A stretch of DNA of 64,000 bases, taken from assembly GCA_934278995.1 (NCBI GenBank), contig CAKQWM010000006.1, positions 1-64,000 on the forward strand. Direction: 5' to 3'. Made by a program: the position numbers and the translations under genes. Shown here piece by piece: positions 14,578 to 23,165 of the stretch; position 1 is the first letter of the stretch, and every line of letters starts with the position of its first letter. This DNA comes from an uncultured Clostridia bacterium (GTDB lineage Bacteria; Bacillota; Clostridia; Christensenellales; Borkfalkiaceae). Under the pieces are notes generated by a model. The model had not been told where the DNA came from, ran no database searches, and saw only the letters and a list, made by a program, of their open reading frames with translations.

Positions 14578-17496
14578 TTACAAAATCGCGCCGAAAGGCA
14601 GTTTTATCAGTTTTACGAAAAACAAAGCGAACGGGTAGATGAAGAAAAACCCCGCTACTACAAGGAAAAGGACGAGCGCCGCATAATAAACGAAGCCGGA
14701 AACTAAGAGATACGCCTTTGAGTTTTTAAGAACAAAGATTACGAGTATAATTGCTAAAAGTCCGCCTATAAGCCCGTAAAGCGAGTATAACACGTAAGGC
14801 GAGCGGTAAGAAATTTCAACGTGATTTCTGCCTGCGTTAAGCGGAATAAGCATCATGTTAAGACCGTTATCGATAAAATCGACTTTTTTTCCGTTAACGG
14901 TTACGGTATGTCCGTCGAGTTTTACGTAGTTCAAAAACAAAAAAGTTTCGTCATCTTCGCCTGTTACGTCCGCAAGGAAAGTATTACCGCCGGATATTTC
15001 GTAATCGACTTTATTTTTTACGACCTCGTCGTAAACCACGTTTTTTGCGTCGGGGTTATAAACCGAACTTACCGCTACGCCATAGGTTTTGCAGTATTTT
15101 TGTATGTCGGCTACGGTTAATTTGTCGCTATAATCTTTTATCGTGGCGGTGTAGGAGGCGTTTTTACGGTTATAAAAACCGAAAAGAACGTCTTGCCCGC
15201 TTTCAAGTTTTTTAGCGTTTGTTTCAGAATACTTGCGGGTACGACAGTATTTGATATCGTAGATATCAGGAAAATTCGTATTAAGAAACCAAAAAGATTC
15301 CTTAGTAGTTATTTTCAGCGAAATTCTGAAAACGCCGTCCGACAGTTTTTCTATATCGGTATCGTATTCGTCGGAAACTTTAAGGTCGTATTCGTCGCAA
15401 ATATCTCTTTTTCCACCTAAAAAGCGGTTAAGTTTATTCAACTTTTGCGCGTAATTAAGCCCGTCGAAGTTTAAATCACCTGATTTTACGGTAAAGGCGT
15501 TGGGAAGCGACGCTTCGTTTTTATAAGCAACCAGATGATTTTGCTGAGTATAATCGAGTTTTTTAAGATACGAGCGATTAACTTGGGTTTCGTAATCGTG
15601 AAGTTCGCCGTTATCGTTGCGTATTATAAAATATTTGTACCCGAGAAGCATATCACCGAGGAACAAACCGTTGGCGCTTTTGGAAATATTTATACCGTTT
15701 CCTTTGTAGTTGAAAAAATCGGTTGCGACAAAGTTTTTCTTATCGATGACGGAAGAAAACACCGAGTAAGAATTAGTGTGCGTCGTAAGCGAAGCGTCGG
15801 CGGTAAGAAGATCACCCGCGTCTTTTATGCGATAATAATTTCGCCCGTCGCCCTCGTCGCTTTCGATTTGGCGGGCTATAGAGGAATACTCCTTGTAATA
15901 CGCGGGATCGTAAAGGTTTCCTTTTACGAGGGAAATATTGTAAAAGGCAATCTGAACGGCAAACAGACAACACAGCGATAACGCTATAACTTTCGGGGAA
16001 CAAAGTCGTTTTGTATAAAAAACGATCGATAAAGTTAAAACGGCTGACATTATCAAAGCCATCGGCGCCAAAAATTCAAGTCCGCCCAAAGAATGAGCGA
16101 AAACGGAAAAGAATTCGTAAGAATCGGTTTCGTCAAACTTTTTGTAAAGACCGTCGATAAATTTTATTACGTTTTCCGAAAAAACAAAGTATAACGACGC
16201 GCCCGCAACCGCTAAAACGAGCAAAAAAGCGAATATAAACGATTTTTTATCGGGATAAGGGGTTTTTATTCTCGTCTTTTTCGGCGCGGTAAAATGTTCC
16301 TGCGTAAGTTTTGACGCAACGTAAAAACTATAAAAAGAATTTAAAAAACCGAACCTTAAAGAGTAACTCAAATAACTTCCGCCGTTTAATAAATTGCAAC
16401 ATTCGTCAATTAAGACGGGGAAGAGCAAAATTATCGCCGTAATCAACAAAAATCGGTCTATAGGTCGTTTAACGCCGTTTTTTATAAAATAAACGGCGGT
16501 TAAAAACACAAAAAGAACGTCTGATACGATATAAGAAATTTTTCTGTATAAGTGGGTTACGTTAAGATTGTTATAAATGTTTTCAAAAAGCCCTTTGTTT
16601 CTTTCGGACGATAAAAAGGCTTTCAGCGCGGGAAGCATTACGGGAAGCGACAACAAAACCGCAATCAAAAGCGCGAAGCAACTTTTTACGAGAACGTCTT
16701 TTTCGTCGCGTTTAACGACGAGCGAATACGTTACTATTATTACGAAAACGATAAGCATTGAAAACGACGCCAAGGAAAAACAAGTATAAATCATAAGCGC
16801 GTAACTTATCGCAAAGCGTAATACTTTGCCTTCCCGTACTATTTTTTGAAAACCCGTTACGACAAATGGAAGGTAAATTAAAAAATCCATCCAGCCTATA
16901 TAGGTGTTTGCAACGAAGGCGTAACCCGAATAAGCGTACAATATCGAGTAAAGGATACGGATGCGTTCGGGAATTTTCGGAAATACTTTATTAAGAAAAT
17001 ATATTGCCGAAAACGCCGTAAATATAAGTTTCAGGGGCATTACGAGCGCTACGCCGTAATAAACGTTTGATCTTCCGAAAAGCAAAAACAACCACGTAAA
17101 AGGGCTTATAAGACAGTACGCAAGGCTTCCGAAAAGATCTGCGCCTCCCGCAACCGCCGTCGAATACAGCAGTGAAGATTTTCCTTCCAAAACGTCGAAT
17201 AAATGCTCTATAAACGGCGTAATTTGCGCAAGCATATCGTAACTTGCCACGGTATTTAAGCCGAAAGGATAAACTTTACATACAATCAGGCAAGAAAGAT
17301 AGAATATAGTTATAATAACCGCGGAAACGGAATAACTCGCGGTTTTAATAAGGAAATTCTTAATGCCGTATAGCGGATTAACCCGTTGAGGTTTTTTATT
17401 ATTTTTGCCGTTATCGGGCTTATAGGCGGACTTTTCGACGCAATCTAAGTCGGAATCCGTTATTTTTTTTGTTTTAAATAAGAAACTTTCGCTCAT
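14578..17496 (-). CDS. YfhO-family large membrane protein
   Basis: A 972-residue polytopic protein of the YfhO family, related by architecture to membrane glycosyltransferases. A cytoplasmic N-terminus of about 50 residues precedes many membrane helices to about residue 540. A large extracytoplasmic domain (about 545-890) follows, with a final pair of helices at the C-terminus. YfhO proteins are linked to glycosylation of lipoteichoic acid in Bacillus; the substrate here is unknown. Three stretches of the gene resemble the dispersed TATAG element (14756-14776, 16449-16470 and 17405-17435), one of which encodes part of the hydrophilic N-terminus. It is probably monocistronic. Confidence 0.88.
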   Translation of the reverse strand: MSESFLFKTKKITDSDLDCVEKSAYKPDNGKNNKKPQRVNPLYGIKNFLIKTASYSVSAVIITIFYLSCLIVCKVYPFGLNTVASYDMLAQITPFIEHLFDVLEGKSSLLYSTAVAGGADLFGSLAYCLISPFTWLFLLFGRSNVYYGVALVMPLKLIFTAFSAIYFLNKVFPKIPERIRILYSILYAYSGYAFVANTYIGWMDFLIYLPFVVTGFQKIVREGKVLRFAISYALMIYTCFSLASFSMLIVFVIIVTYSLVVKRDEKDVLVKSCFALLIAVLLSLPVMLPALKAFLSSERNKGLFENIYNNLNVTHLYRKISYIVSDVLFVFLTAVYFIKNGVKRPIDRFLLITAIILLFPVLIDECCNLLNGGSYLSYSLRFGFLNSFYSFYVASKLTQEHFTAPKKTRIKTPYPDKKSFIFAFLLVLAVAGASLYFVFSENVIKFIDGLYKKFDETDSYEFFSVFAHSLGGLEFLAPMALIMSAVLTLSIVFYTKRLCSPKVIALSLCCLFAVQIAFYNISLVKGNLYDPAYYKEYSSIARQIESDEGDGRNYYRIKDAGDLLTADASLTTHTNSYSVFSSVIDKKNFVATDFFNYKGNGINISKSANGLFLGDMLLGYKYFIIRNDNGELHDYETQVNRSYLKKLDYTQQNHLVAYKNEASLPNAFTVKSGDLNFDGLNYAQKLNKLNRFLGGKRDICDEYDLKVSDEYDTDIEKLSDGVFRISLKITTKESFWFLNTNFPDIYDIKYCRTRKYSETNAKKLESGQDVLFGFYNRKNASYTATIKDYSDKLTVADIQKYCKTYGVAVSSVYNPDAKNVVYDEVVKNKVDYEISGGNTFLADVTGEDDETFLFLNYVKLDGHTVTVNGKKVDFIDNGLNMMLIPLNAGRNHVEISYRSPYVLYSLYGLIGGLLAIILVIFVLKNSKAYLLVSGFVYYAALVLFLVVAGFFFIYPFALFFVKLIKLPFGAIL
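17405..17435. repeat. TATAG element copy inside the YfhO-type gene
   Basis: The 21 nt at 17415-17435 are identical to the reverse complement of 14756-14776 in the same gene. They are read in unrelated frames (GLIGGLL at one site, EKSAYKP at the other), so shared codon preference alone does not explain the match. Confidence 0.6.
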
Positions 17497-17523
17497 AAAT
17501 TTATCTCGATTTTTTGTTCGTTT

Positions 17524-17552
17524 ATTGTATCATATTTCGGACAAGTTTGCAA
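17524..17552 (-). promoter_or_regulatory. Promoter of the YfhO-type gene
   Basis: On the minus strand TTGCAA (complement 17547-17552), 17 nt, TACAAT (complement 17524-17529), about 25 nt ahead of the ATG. Confidence 0.65.
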
Positions 17553-17590
17553 CCAAAGATACAATAATTGAAAATTTATGGAATAAATCC

Positions 17591-17619
17591 TTGATTTTTC
17601 GTAAAAAGTGGTATATAAT
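17591..17619 (+). promoter_or_regulatory. tRNA-Ser promoter
   Basis: TTGATT (17591-17596), 17 nt, TATAAT (17614-17619). The start would lie about 30 nt upstream of the mature tRNA. Confidence 0.75.
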
Positions 17620-17656
17620 AACGAGGCAATTAAAAAGGCATTACGCTTTACGATAC

Positions 17657-17745
17657 GGAGGCATATCGAAGCGGTCACAACGAGGCGGTCTTGAAAACCG
17701 TTTGGGTTCACGCCCACGGGGGTTCGAATCCCTCTGCCTCCGCCA
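17657..17745 (+). tRNA. tRNA-Ser (anticodon UGA)
   Basis: The acceptor stem GGAGGCA (17657-17663) pairs with TGCCTCC (17735-17741), followed by discriminator G and an encoded CCA. The anticodon arm GCGGT-CTTGAAA-ACCGT gives anticodon TGA at 17692-17694. A long variable arm (GGGTTCACGCCC) and the TTCGAAT T-loop are both present, as expected of class II tRNA-Ser. Confidence 0.96.
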
Positions 17746-17751
17746 ACTTCC

Positions 17752-17790
17752 GAAAAGCGAACACCGATTCACTCCGCGTTCGCTTTTTTT
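17752..17790 (+). terminator. tRNA terminator
   Basis: GAAAAGCGAAC pairs with GTTCGCTTTTTT, with the T run continuing. It starts 7 nt after the CCA end. Confidence 0.85.
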
Positions 17791-18214
17791 CTTTTATTTA
17801 TTTTATCGCGCGGATTTATTCGTTGCGTTTTATCGCGTTGCATTCGTTGTATTCTATTATACGGATAAAGTCTGCAAAATGTAAATAAAGAATTTCGCAG
17901 AACCCGAATAAAGAAAAAATTAAAAAACGTCATAAAAAGGACGCTTCAAAAGACGTCGAATCTGCTTGTTTGCGAAAAAATGCGCGGCGTTACGGGAAGG
18001 CTCTGTCGGGGGAAAAGTAAATCCGTCAGATATACGTCGGGGTTAAAAACAAAAAAGCGCAACAAAAAAAGAAGAAAAACGAGAAGAAAAATAACGCGCG
18101 GCAAAACGGCGTCGCTTTTACGCGACAAAAAATCAGCCTTGTAAAGTCGGCGCTTTTGCGGGGCTTTGCGGGGCTTTACGCGGTTTTGTCGAGCGCTGAA
18201 AAGGAGACGGACAA
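17791..18214. other. Non-coding gap before the RpiR gene
   Basis: Only short overlapping open frames in low-complexity, Arg/Lys-rich reading are present; none looks real. Near 18157-18180 there is a short direct repeat (GCGGGGCTTT twice). I see no confident promoter for the RpiR gene. Confidence 0.55.
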
Positions 18215-19036
18215 ATGATAGGAAAAACAATCGACAGAGTGCTTGCGATGAAAGAAGTCGCAACGAAAACGGAACGGAAACTTATCGAAGGATTGCTTAA
18301 AATCGACGGCGAAGAATTGATTTATTTATCGATAACCGAATTATCTTCAAAACTTAACGTCGCCGAAGCAACCATAGTACGCTTTTGCAAAAAAATAGGG
18401 TACAACGGATTTCAGGACTTCAAACTCAGCCTGAGTAAAGAATTAGGCATGCAGGAAAAATCTTCGCACAATTCCGTCGTAAGAAATATCGCGTTGAAAA
18501 TGACCGACGCTATCGATGAAACGTCGCGCAGTATAAATTACGACGAGTGCCTTCAGATAGCGGACTTACTTATAAACGCGCGCAGAATATGCGCTTTCGG
18601 CGTCGGTAATTCTTCCATTACCGCAACCGAATTCGGCAACGTGCTGGCGCGTATCGGCATCAACGTTACGGTAACGCCCGATTCACACTTGCAGGCAATG
18701 ATTACGAGCAATATGTCGGATACCGACGTGGTTATGCTGATAAGCGTGTCGGGCAGTACGAAGGATATCATAGACGTTGCCGAAGTAGCGAAAAAGAACG
18801 GCGTAAAAATCGTGGTTATTACCTGTTACGATCATTCTCCGCTCACAAAATACGCCGATTACGTACTTAACAGCACCAGGCGCGAAGCCGCGTACGAAGG
18901 CGGTTCGGTATCTACCATAGTATCGATTTCTTTTATAATCAACGTTTTATACAGCGCCGTTTACGACAAACTCGGCGCGGAGGCGTACGACCGTACCATG
19001 CGGGCGGCGGGTTCCGTAGCGAACAAATCCATTTAA
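18215..19036 (+). CDS. RpiR/MurR-family sugar-phosphate-sensing regulator
   Basis: A 273-residue regulator. An N-terminal RpiR helix-turn-helix covers residues 1-75 (ITELSSKLNVAEATIVRFCK, then KIGYNGFQDFKLSL). A SIS domain covers about 110-250 (RRICAFGVGNSSITATEF, then MLISVSGSTKDIIDVAEVAK). SIS domains bind phosphosugars; adjacency to an alpha-mannosidase and nearby nanE suggests a mannose- or amino-sugar-phosphate signal. AAGGAG precedes the ATG. It is followed after 69 nt by the GH38 gene and is probably co-transcribed with it. Confidence 0.92.
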   Translation: MIGKTIDRVLAMKEVATKTERKLIEGLLKIDGEELIYLSITELSSKLNVAEATIVRFCKKIGYNGFQDFKLSLSKELGMQEKSSHNSVVRNIALKMTDAIDETSRSINYDECLQIADLLINARRICAFGVGNSSITATEFGNVLARIGINVTVTPDSHLQAMITSNMSDTDVVMLISVSGSTKDIIDVAEVAKKNGVKIVVITCYDHSPLTKYADYVLNSTRREAAYEGGSVSTIVSISFIINVLYSAVYDKLGAEAYDRTMRAAGSVANKSI

Positions 19037-19093
19037 CAATCAATAAACATTTTACAATCAATAAATCCGTTTAACAATCAACAAATCCTTTAC
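19037..19093 (+). repeat. Three short direct repeats between rpiR-type and GH38 genes
   Basis: CAATCAATAAA-like units begin at 19037, 19055 and 19075, each ending in TTTTA or TTTA. They fill the intergenic gap just ahead of the GH38 ribosome site. They may be tandem slippage products or a binding site. Confidence 0.5.
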
Positions 19094-19105
19094 GGGAGAA
19101 AATCA

Positions 19106-22030
19106 ATGTTACAGGGAAGACAGACAGACAGACTTATCGCAAAAGTAATGCGCCTCGGCGTCGTATATGAACCTTTGATGAAAACGTCGGAAGCTTTTCA
19201 GACGGTTTTTATTTCCGAGGGCGGAATAACTTCGCCGGCGAAAAAAGGTCTTACGTGGGGAAAAGATTTTTCTTACGCGGATTTTTATTTTGAGGCGCAA
19301 GGGTTAAAAAAGGGCGAATACTATTATCTTTCTGCCGAAACCGGCGGGGTGGAACATCTCGTGTCGGTAAACGGAAAAAAAGTCGGGCTTATAGACAAAG
19401 TCGAAGGAGAGCGCGACGGCGTTTTCCGTATTCACGGGTTATTGTTGCTCGATAATCTGAAAAACGGCGACAAAGTTAACGTAGAAGCCTATTATTCTCA
19501 TTCTTTGCCGGGCACGATGCCTTACGACGAGGTATCCACTTTTGCCTTGAAAAGTTACGCGCCCGTCCGCCCTTATAAGCGCGTAACCCTGTTTACGATT
19601 TGGCAAAACCTTGCAAAGTTCAGCCAAAAACTTACTTTGCTGAACAAGCATTACCTATCGCGGGAAGATAACACTTTTGAAAAAGTCGCGGTTGAAAAAG
19701 TTTACGCGCGGTTGTTTGAAATTTTACCGATGGAACCTTCGCGTCTTAGCGACGAAGCCTTGTATAAAGCCGTCGAAGTTATCGACGAATATTTTAAAAA
19801 CTGCGCAAAATACAAACCTTTCGTCGGCGTAATAGGGCATAGTCATCTCGATACGGCGTGGCTTTGGACTGTGGAAGAAACCCGCCATAAATTGATGCGC
19901 ACGCTGTCTAACGCGGTTACGCTTCTCGAAAAATACCCCGATTATAAATTCTTTTTATCCACCGTTTTATATCTGAAATGGGTGGAAGAAGACGATCCCG
20001 ACCTGTTCGTTAAAGTTAAAGAGTTGATTAAAAAGGGGCGTATCGAGCCTAACGGTTCGACGTGGGTGGAATGTGACGGAAACCTTACGGGCGCGGAGGC
20101 TTTTTGCCGTCAGTTTATAAGGGGAAAGCGTTATTTACGCGATAAATTCGATTACGAATCGGATACTTTCTGGCTTCCCGACACGTTCGGCTACTCGGCG
20201 GCTTTACCTCAAATAATGAAAAAGAGCGGCGTGAAGTATTTTTGCACGACAAAACTCGGTTGGAACGATACCAATACCTTTCCGTACGAAACTTTCGTCT
20301 GGCAGGGTAACGACGGCAGCGCCGTAATTACTCATTTCAATTCCATTCAGACGGCTATAGACGACAAAAGCGTATCCGAAAGACTTTCAAACGTTCGGGA
20401 TAAGCGTGAAAGCGACTGCGTGTTAATGGCTTACGGCTACGGCGACGGAGGCGGCGGTCCGTCTTCGGATATGGTAGAACAAGCGTTATATACTCAGCAA
20501 AACTGCGCTTTTGCCGACGTAAAACACGTTACAGTGTCCGATTTTATGTCAAGACTTGACAAAAAGGAACTTCCGACTTATTGCGGAGAACTGTACCTTG
20601 AATTGCATCGCGGAACCTTTACCACTAATCACGCCTTAAAGCAGAATAATCGCCGTCTCGAAGAGGCTTTACACAACGCGGAACTCGTTTCGGTATTTAA
20701 AGAAGAAGACAATAAAGCCGTAACCGACGGATTGTACGATATTCTGATGCTCAATCAATTTCACGATATTTTGCCCGGAACCTGTATCAAAGAGGCGACG
20801 GATATTGCAATTTCGGAACAACGCGCGGCGATAGAAAAGGCTCTTGAAATAATACGGGGGAAGGGGAGCGACGAAGCATACTTCAACACACTATGGTTTT
20901 CGCGCGACGTCTTGCTCGACGGTAAAAACGGAACCGCGTATATCGATCTCGACGGCAACGAACGCAGGCTTTCGCTCTATCGGTTTAAACCGTACGGATA
21001 CGGAACGGAAATATCCGCTTCGGGCGAAGTTTTCTTCGACGGAAAAACCGTTACTACGCCTTATTATACGGCGACGCTTAACGACGGAGAAATCTCCTCG
21101 TTTATATATAACGGAAGAGAACTCGTTAACGGGCGGTTTGCCTATCTTGTGATTTCCGAAGACGTTCCGTATATATACGATAACTGGGATATCGACGCCG
21201 ATTACGTATTAAAGGAAGGCGCGGTAAAATTTATAAAACAAAACGTCGTTTTGCAGACGAAAAATCTTCTTATTATACGCGCGTCGTTTAAACTTACCGA
21301 AAAATCCGCTCTGACGAGAGATATTATATTCCGTTCCGACTGCGCTACCGTGGAATTTGATAACAAACTCGAATTTTACGACAAACACACGCTTCTCAGG
21401 ACATACTTCGATACTACGTTATTTGCCCGCCATTACAATTGCGAAACCCAGTTCGGGTACGTGGAAAGAAACGCTCTTCCCCAAAGCAGGGAAGATAACG
21501 CGAAATTTGAAGTCTGCTCGCACAAATGGACCGATTTATCCGAACGAAACGTCGGGTTATCGTTGCTGTCCGACAGCAAGTACGGCGTATCCGTTATCGG
21601 CGGAAAGATGGGGCTTACGCTTCACAAAAGCGGTACTCACCCTGACGCCCGCGGAGATAACGGCGTAAGTCGATTCCGCTACGCTTTGTATCCGCACGAA
21701 AAAGGACTCGGAACGGATACCGTAAAAGAGGGATATTCCTTTAATATGTTGCCCGTTTTGACTTCGATACAAACTCTCGAATGTCCGTTCGTCGTAAAAG
21801 GCGACGATTCCGTTATCGTCGAAACGATAAAACAAGGCGAAAACGGCGGTATTGCCCTGAGGTTATACGAAAGCATGGGCGCCACGGCGAAAATTTCGGT
21901 ATCTTCCGATAAATATAAAAGCATAACGCTTACGAACATTTTAGAGGATTCCGTTTCGGAATTGTCAAAAAACGGCGAGGCTGTAATCGTGTTGTCGCCG
22001 TTTGAAATAGTAACGCTGGTTCTCAGATAA
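19106..22030 (+). CDS. GH38 alpha-mannosidase
   Basis: A 974-residue family 38 alpha-mannosidase. An N-terminal beta domain (1-230) precedes the catalytic (beta/alpha)7 barrel, with the zinc site GHSHLDTAWLW (244-254; His247 and Asp249), WLPDTFGYS with nucleophile Asp359, and THFNS near 410. A GYGDGGGGP motif, mid-domain helices and a C-terminal super-beta-sandwich follow. There is no signal peptide, so imported manno-oligosaccharides or glycoconjugate fragments are probably cleaved in the cytoplasm. It is preceded by an RpiR regulator and followed by a strong terminator. Confidence 0.95.
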   Translation: MLQGRQTDRLIAKVMRLGVVYEPLMKTSEAFQTVFISEGGITSPAKKGLTWGKDFSYADFYFEAQGLKKGEYYYLSAETGGVEHLVSVNGKKVGLIDKVEGERDGVFRIHGLLLLDNLKNGDKVNVEAYYSHSLPGTMPYDEVSTFALKSYAPVRPYKRVTLFTIWQNLAKFSQKLTLLNKHYLSREDNTFEKVAVEKVYARLFEILPMEPSRLSDEALYKAVEVIDEYFKNCAKYKPFVGVIGHSHLDTAWLWTVEETRHKLMRTLSNAVTLLEKYPDYKFFLSTVLYLKWVEEDDPDLFVKVKELIKKGRIEPNGSTWVECDGNLTGAEAFCRQFIRGKRYLRDKFDYESDTFWLPDTFGYSAALPQIMKKSGVKYFCTTKLGWNDTNTFPYETFVWQGNDGSAVITHFNSIQTAIDDKSVSERLSNVRDKRESDCVLMAYGYGDGGGGPSSDMVEQALYTQQNCAFADVKHVTVSDFMSRLDKKELPTYCGELYLELHRGTFTTNHALKQNNRRLEEALHNAELVSVFKEEDNKAVTDGLYDILMLNQFHDILPGTCIKEATDIAISEQRAAIEKALEIIRGKGSDEAYFNTLWFSRDVLLDGKNGTAYIDLDGNERRLSLYRFKPYGYGTEISASGEVFFDGKTVTTPYYTATLNDGEISSFIYNGRELVNGRFAYLVISEDVPYIYDNWDIDADYVLKEGAVKFIKQNVVLQTKNLLIIRASFKLTEKSALTRDIIFRSDCATVEFDNKLEFYDKHTLLRTYFDTTLFARHYNCETQFGYVERNALPQSREDNAKFEVCSHKWTDLSERNVGLSLLSDSKYGVSVIGGKMGLTLHKSGTHPDARGDNGVSRFRYALYPHEKGLGTDTVKEGYSFNMLPVLTSIQTLECPFVVKGDDSVIVETIKQGENGGIALRLYESMGATAKISVSSDKYKSITLTNILEDSVSELSKNGEAVIVLSPFEIVTLVLR

Positions 22031-22049
22031 TAACGGATGGTTATAAGAG

Positions 22050-22089
22050 CCGTCGCATGAAGTTTTTTTCTTCACGCGACGGTTTTTTT
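22050..22089 (+). terminator. Terminator of the RpiR-GH38 operon
   Basis: CCGTCGCATGAAG pairs with CTTCACGCGACGG (one internal mismatch pair), then seven T. Confidence 0.88.
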
Positions 22090-22149
22090 CGTTTAAAAAA
22101 CTATAAAAAGTCCTCGTCGGGACAGCGATTTTTCTATCGGAAATCAACG

Positions 22150-22170
22150 TTATGAAAAAAGTTTTCATAA
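22150..22170. promoter_or_regulatory. Palindromic candidate operator
   Basis: TTATGAAAA-AAG-TTTTCATAA is a perfect 9-bp inverted repeat with a 3-nt centre, 24 nt upstream of the -35 element at 22195. It could bind a dimeric regulator. Confidence 0.45.
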
Positions 22171-22194
22171 TTTTAAAGTTTTTTGAAAAAAGTA

Positions 22195-22224
22195 TTGACA
22201 ATCGCTTCTCGTATGTTATATACT
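22195..22224 (+). promoter_or_regulatory. Promoter of the nanE glycan locus
   Basis: TTGACA (22195-22200) followed by TATATA after 16 nt or TATACT after 18 nt. It implies a leader of about 235 nt ahead of nanE. Confidence 0.75.
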
Positions 22225-22304
22225 TATGACAGAGAGTGAAATTGTGGCGTAAAACGCATAATATATTTACGAGGAACGATAAAACCGATCGGTCGATTCT
22301 TTTT

Positions 22305-22357
22305 GCAAAGGGGATATCCCCTTTGCGTTTGCCTTCGCAAACGCAAATCCGCTTTAT
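22305..22357 (+). promoter_or_regulatory. Two-hairpin leader element (nanE copy)
   Basis: A perfect palindrome GCAAAGGGGATATCCCCTTT sharing GC with the next hairpin is followed at once by GCGTTTGC-CTTC-GCAAACGC, then CAAATCCGCTTTATT. A near copy lies in the leader at 40841-40895. Both sit 65-80 nt past a sigma-A promoter. Confidence 0.65.
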
Positions 22358-22464
22358 TCTTTTTGTAATAAATCACGGGCGAAACAGAATTTTTTTATCG
22401 GATATATATAATTTACGTAAGACGCAACGGTCGCTAATTTATAACGCTAAAAGGAACTGTCAAT

Positions 22465-23136
22465 ATGTTATTAAACAGAGGACTTATCGTTTCATGTCAA
22501 GCCGTACCGGGGGAACCGTTATACGGATACGGAATAATGCATTTGTTCGCAAAAGCGGCAAAAGAGGGGGGCGCGTGCGGAATACGCGCGCTTTGCGACG
22601 ACGTTGACACCATCAAACGCGAAGTCGGTTTACCCGTTATAGGGCTTGTAAAACGTTGTTACGAGGATTCTTGCGTATATATCACGCCTTCGCGCGCGGA
22701 CGTTGACAGATTGCTTCAGACGAGTTGCGACGTTATCTGTATGGACGCGACGCTCAGAAGCCGTCATGCGGGGGAAACGCTGGCGCAAGTTTACGATTAC
22801 GCCCGTAAAAAAGCGAAGGGAAGGGAATTGCTTGCCGACGTATCCACCGTAGAAGAAGCCTTAAACGCAGACAAAATGGGGTTCGATTATATTTCGACGA
22901 CGTTGCGTGGCTATACGGAATATACGAAAGATACGCGTTTACCCGACGTTGAATTCGTCAAGCAATGCGTCGATAGCGTCAAAAGGGCGAAAGTGATTGC
23001 GGAAGGCGGTTTTTTCGAGGTTCGTGACGTCGAAGCCGTATCTAAGGTTAACCCTTACGCGTTAGTGATAGGTTCGGCTATTACCAGACCTAAGATAATT
23101 ACAGAAAGATTGAATTCCGCGCTCAGACTGATATAA
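22465..23136 (+). CDS. nanE: N-acylglucosamine-6-phosphate 2-epimerase
   Basis: A 223-residue TIM-barrel enzyme that interconverts ManNAc-6-P and GlcNAc-6-P. Family motifs are RGLIVSCQAVPGEPLYG (5-21), VIGLVKR with Lys63, VYITPSRADVD, DATLR (94-98) and AEGG with Glu180. No nanA or nanK lies beside it, so ManNAc-6-P here may come from another route than sialic acid. It is the first gene of a long same-strand glycan locus. The ATG has AAAGGAA upstream and follows a structured leader. Confidence 0.93.
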   Translation: MLLNRGLIVSCQAVPGEPLYGYGIMHLFAKAAKEGGACGIRALCDDVDTIKREVGLPVIGLVKRCYEDSCVYITPSRADVDRLLQTSCDVICMDATLRSRHAGETLAQVYDYARKKAKGRELLADVSTVEEALNADKMGFDYISTTLRGYTEYTKDTRLPDVEFVKQCVDSVKRAKVIAEGGFFEVRDVEAVSKVNPYALVIGSAITRPKIITERLNSALRLI

Positions 23137-23165
23137 AAAAGGGCGCCGATTGTTTTACCGATAAA

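Noticed and set aside
17657..17745. tRNA-Ser as an integration site of a mobile element
   Set aside because: No integrase, no duplicated tRNA 3' end and no phage or conjugation genes are seen downstream.
17525..17888. Open frames overlapping the tRNA-Ser gene
   Set aside because: They consist of the tRNA and its terminator read as protein.
17946..18263. Minus-strand 105-codon frame upstream of the RpiR gene
   Set aside because: Arg/Leu/Phe-rich low-complexity product, overlaps the RpiR start, and lacks start signals.
22236..22607. 123-codon frame overlapping the nanE leader and start
   Set aside because: It runs through the leader hairpins in a different frame from nanE and ends in low-complexity Arg residues.
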